Source: JADKAV01 sp963769435 (GTDB taxonomy: Bacteria > Actinomycetota > Actinomycetes > S36-B12 > UBA10799). From it: a stretch of DNA of 64,000 nt. A model generated the notes under the pieces. It was not told the DNA's origin. It did not search any database and saw only the letters and a list, made by a program, of their open reading frames with translations. The first letter of the stretch is position 1; the number at the start of each line of letters is the position of its first letter. The DNA lies in assembly GCA_963769435.1 (NCBI GenBank), contig CAVYLN010000002.1, forward strand, positions 1,798,001-1,862,000. The letters are read 5' to 3'. This document shows, in pieces, positions 63,989 to 64,000 of this stretch. A program made the position numbers and the translations under genes.

Positions 63989-64000
63989 GCCCGACTGGCC

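Overview
The window is high-GC DNA from an actinobacterium (Actinomycetota). The lineage signs are GTG/TTG starts with strong AGGAG-type ribosome binding sites, a GuaB1-type GMP reductase, an MT0933-like small protein, a DUF6457 domain, a DprE2-like reductase and a P1B-5 metal ATPase with a hemerythrin tail. I see no rRNA, tRNA, CRISPR, integrase or transposase. This looks like a chromosome segment of a free-living aerobe from a lineage close to, but not obviously inside, the well-studied genera. That placement is inference.

Layout. 1-4.5 kb: a membrane protein under a TetR repressor with three visible operators, then secreted proteins and a hydrolase. 4.6-8.6 kb: a 1054-residue secreted protein with ILEI-like segments and two small genes. 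8.8-9.4 kb: three tandem copies of a 216-217 bp repeat. 9.4-16.2 kb: a geranylgeranyl-reductase-type flavoprotein, hemolysin III, GNAT, patatin and VOC proteins, a P1B-5 ATPase/hemerythrin fusion and a DEDDh exonuclease. 16.3-25.3 kb: a secreted protein, a NarL-type two-component system, a DprE2-like SDR, a FUSC protein, YaaA, and a MarR regulator divergent from a three-gene ABC transporter operon. 25.3-34.8 kb: beta-CASP RNase, ECF sigma/zinc-finger fusion, DUF2892, lipase, GMC oxidase, MT0933-like protein, DHFR-like reductase, two universal stress proteins and an APC permease. 34.9-45.6 kb: secreted nuclease, epimerase, large membrane protein, PAP2 plus diacylglycerol kinase, K+ channel, ClC, lipase, shikimate-kinase-like protein and NDH-2. 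45.8-53.1 kb: RNase HI, ornithine aminotransferase, a Cys-rich microprotein, cell-surface polymer transferases, dimethylargininase and a methyltransferase. 53.4-64 kb: GuaB1, ROK regulator, SAM cycle (metK, ahcY), lysC and a molybdenum-cofactor cluster (moaD, moaA, mogA-moaE, moaC, mobA-DUF6457).

How the genes work together. AhcY and MetK form a SAM-recycling operon. The moa/mob genes cover most of molybdopterin synthesis, although no molybdoenzyme lies in the window. The stress-protein, hemerythrin-ATPase, beta-CASP and NDH-2 genes look like a stress or low-oxygen set, and a short CCAATGT-type motif recurs in front of several of them. PAP2/DAGK, the epimerase, the glycosyltransferase and two CDP-glycerol-type transferases point to envelope polymer work.

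Sequence quality. At least 19 genes, including lysC, ahcY, moaA and ndh, are broken by single-base frameshifts. Nearly all look like one extra base. The most economical reading is insertion error in the source assembly. I give the full span of each such gene and the approximate shift site.
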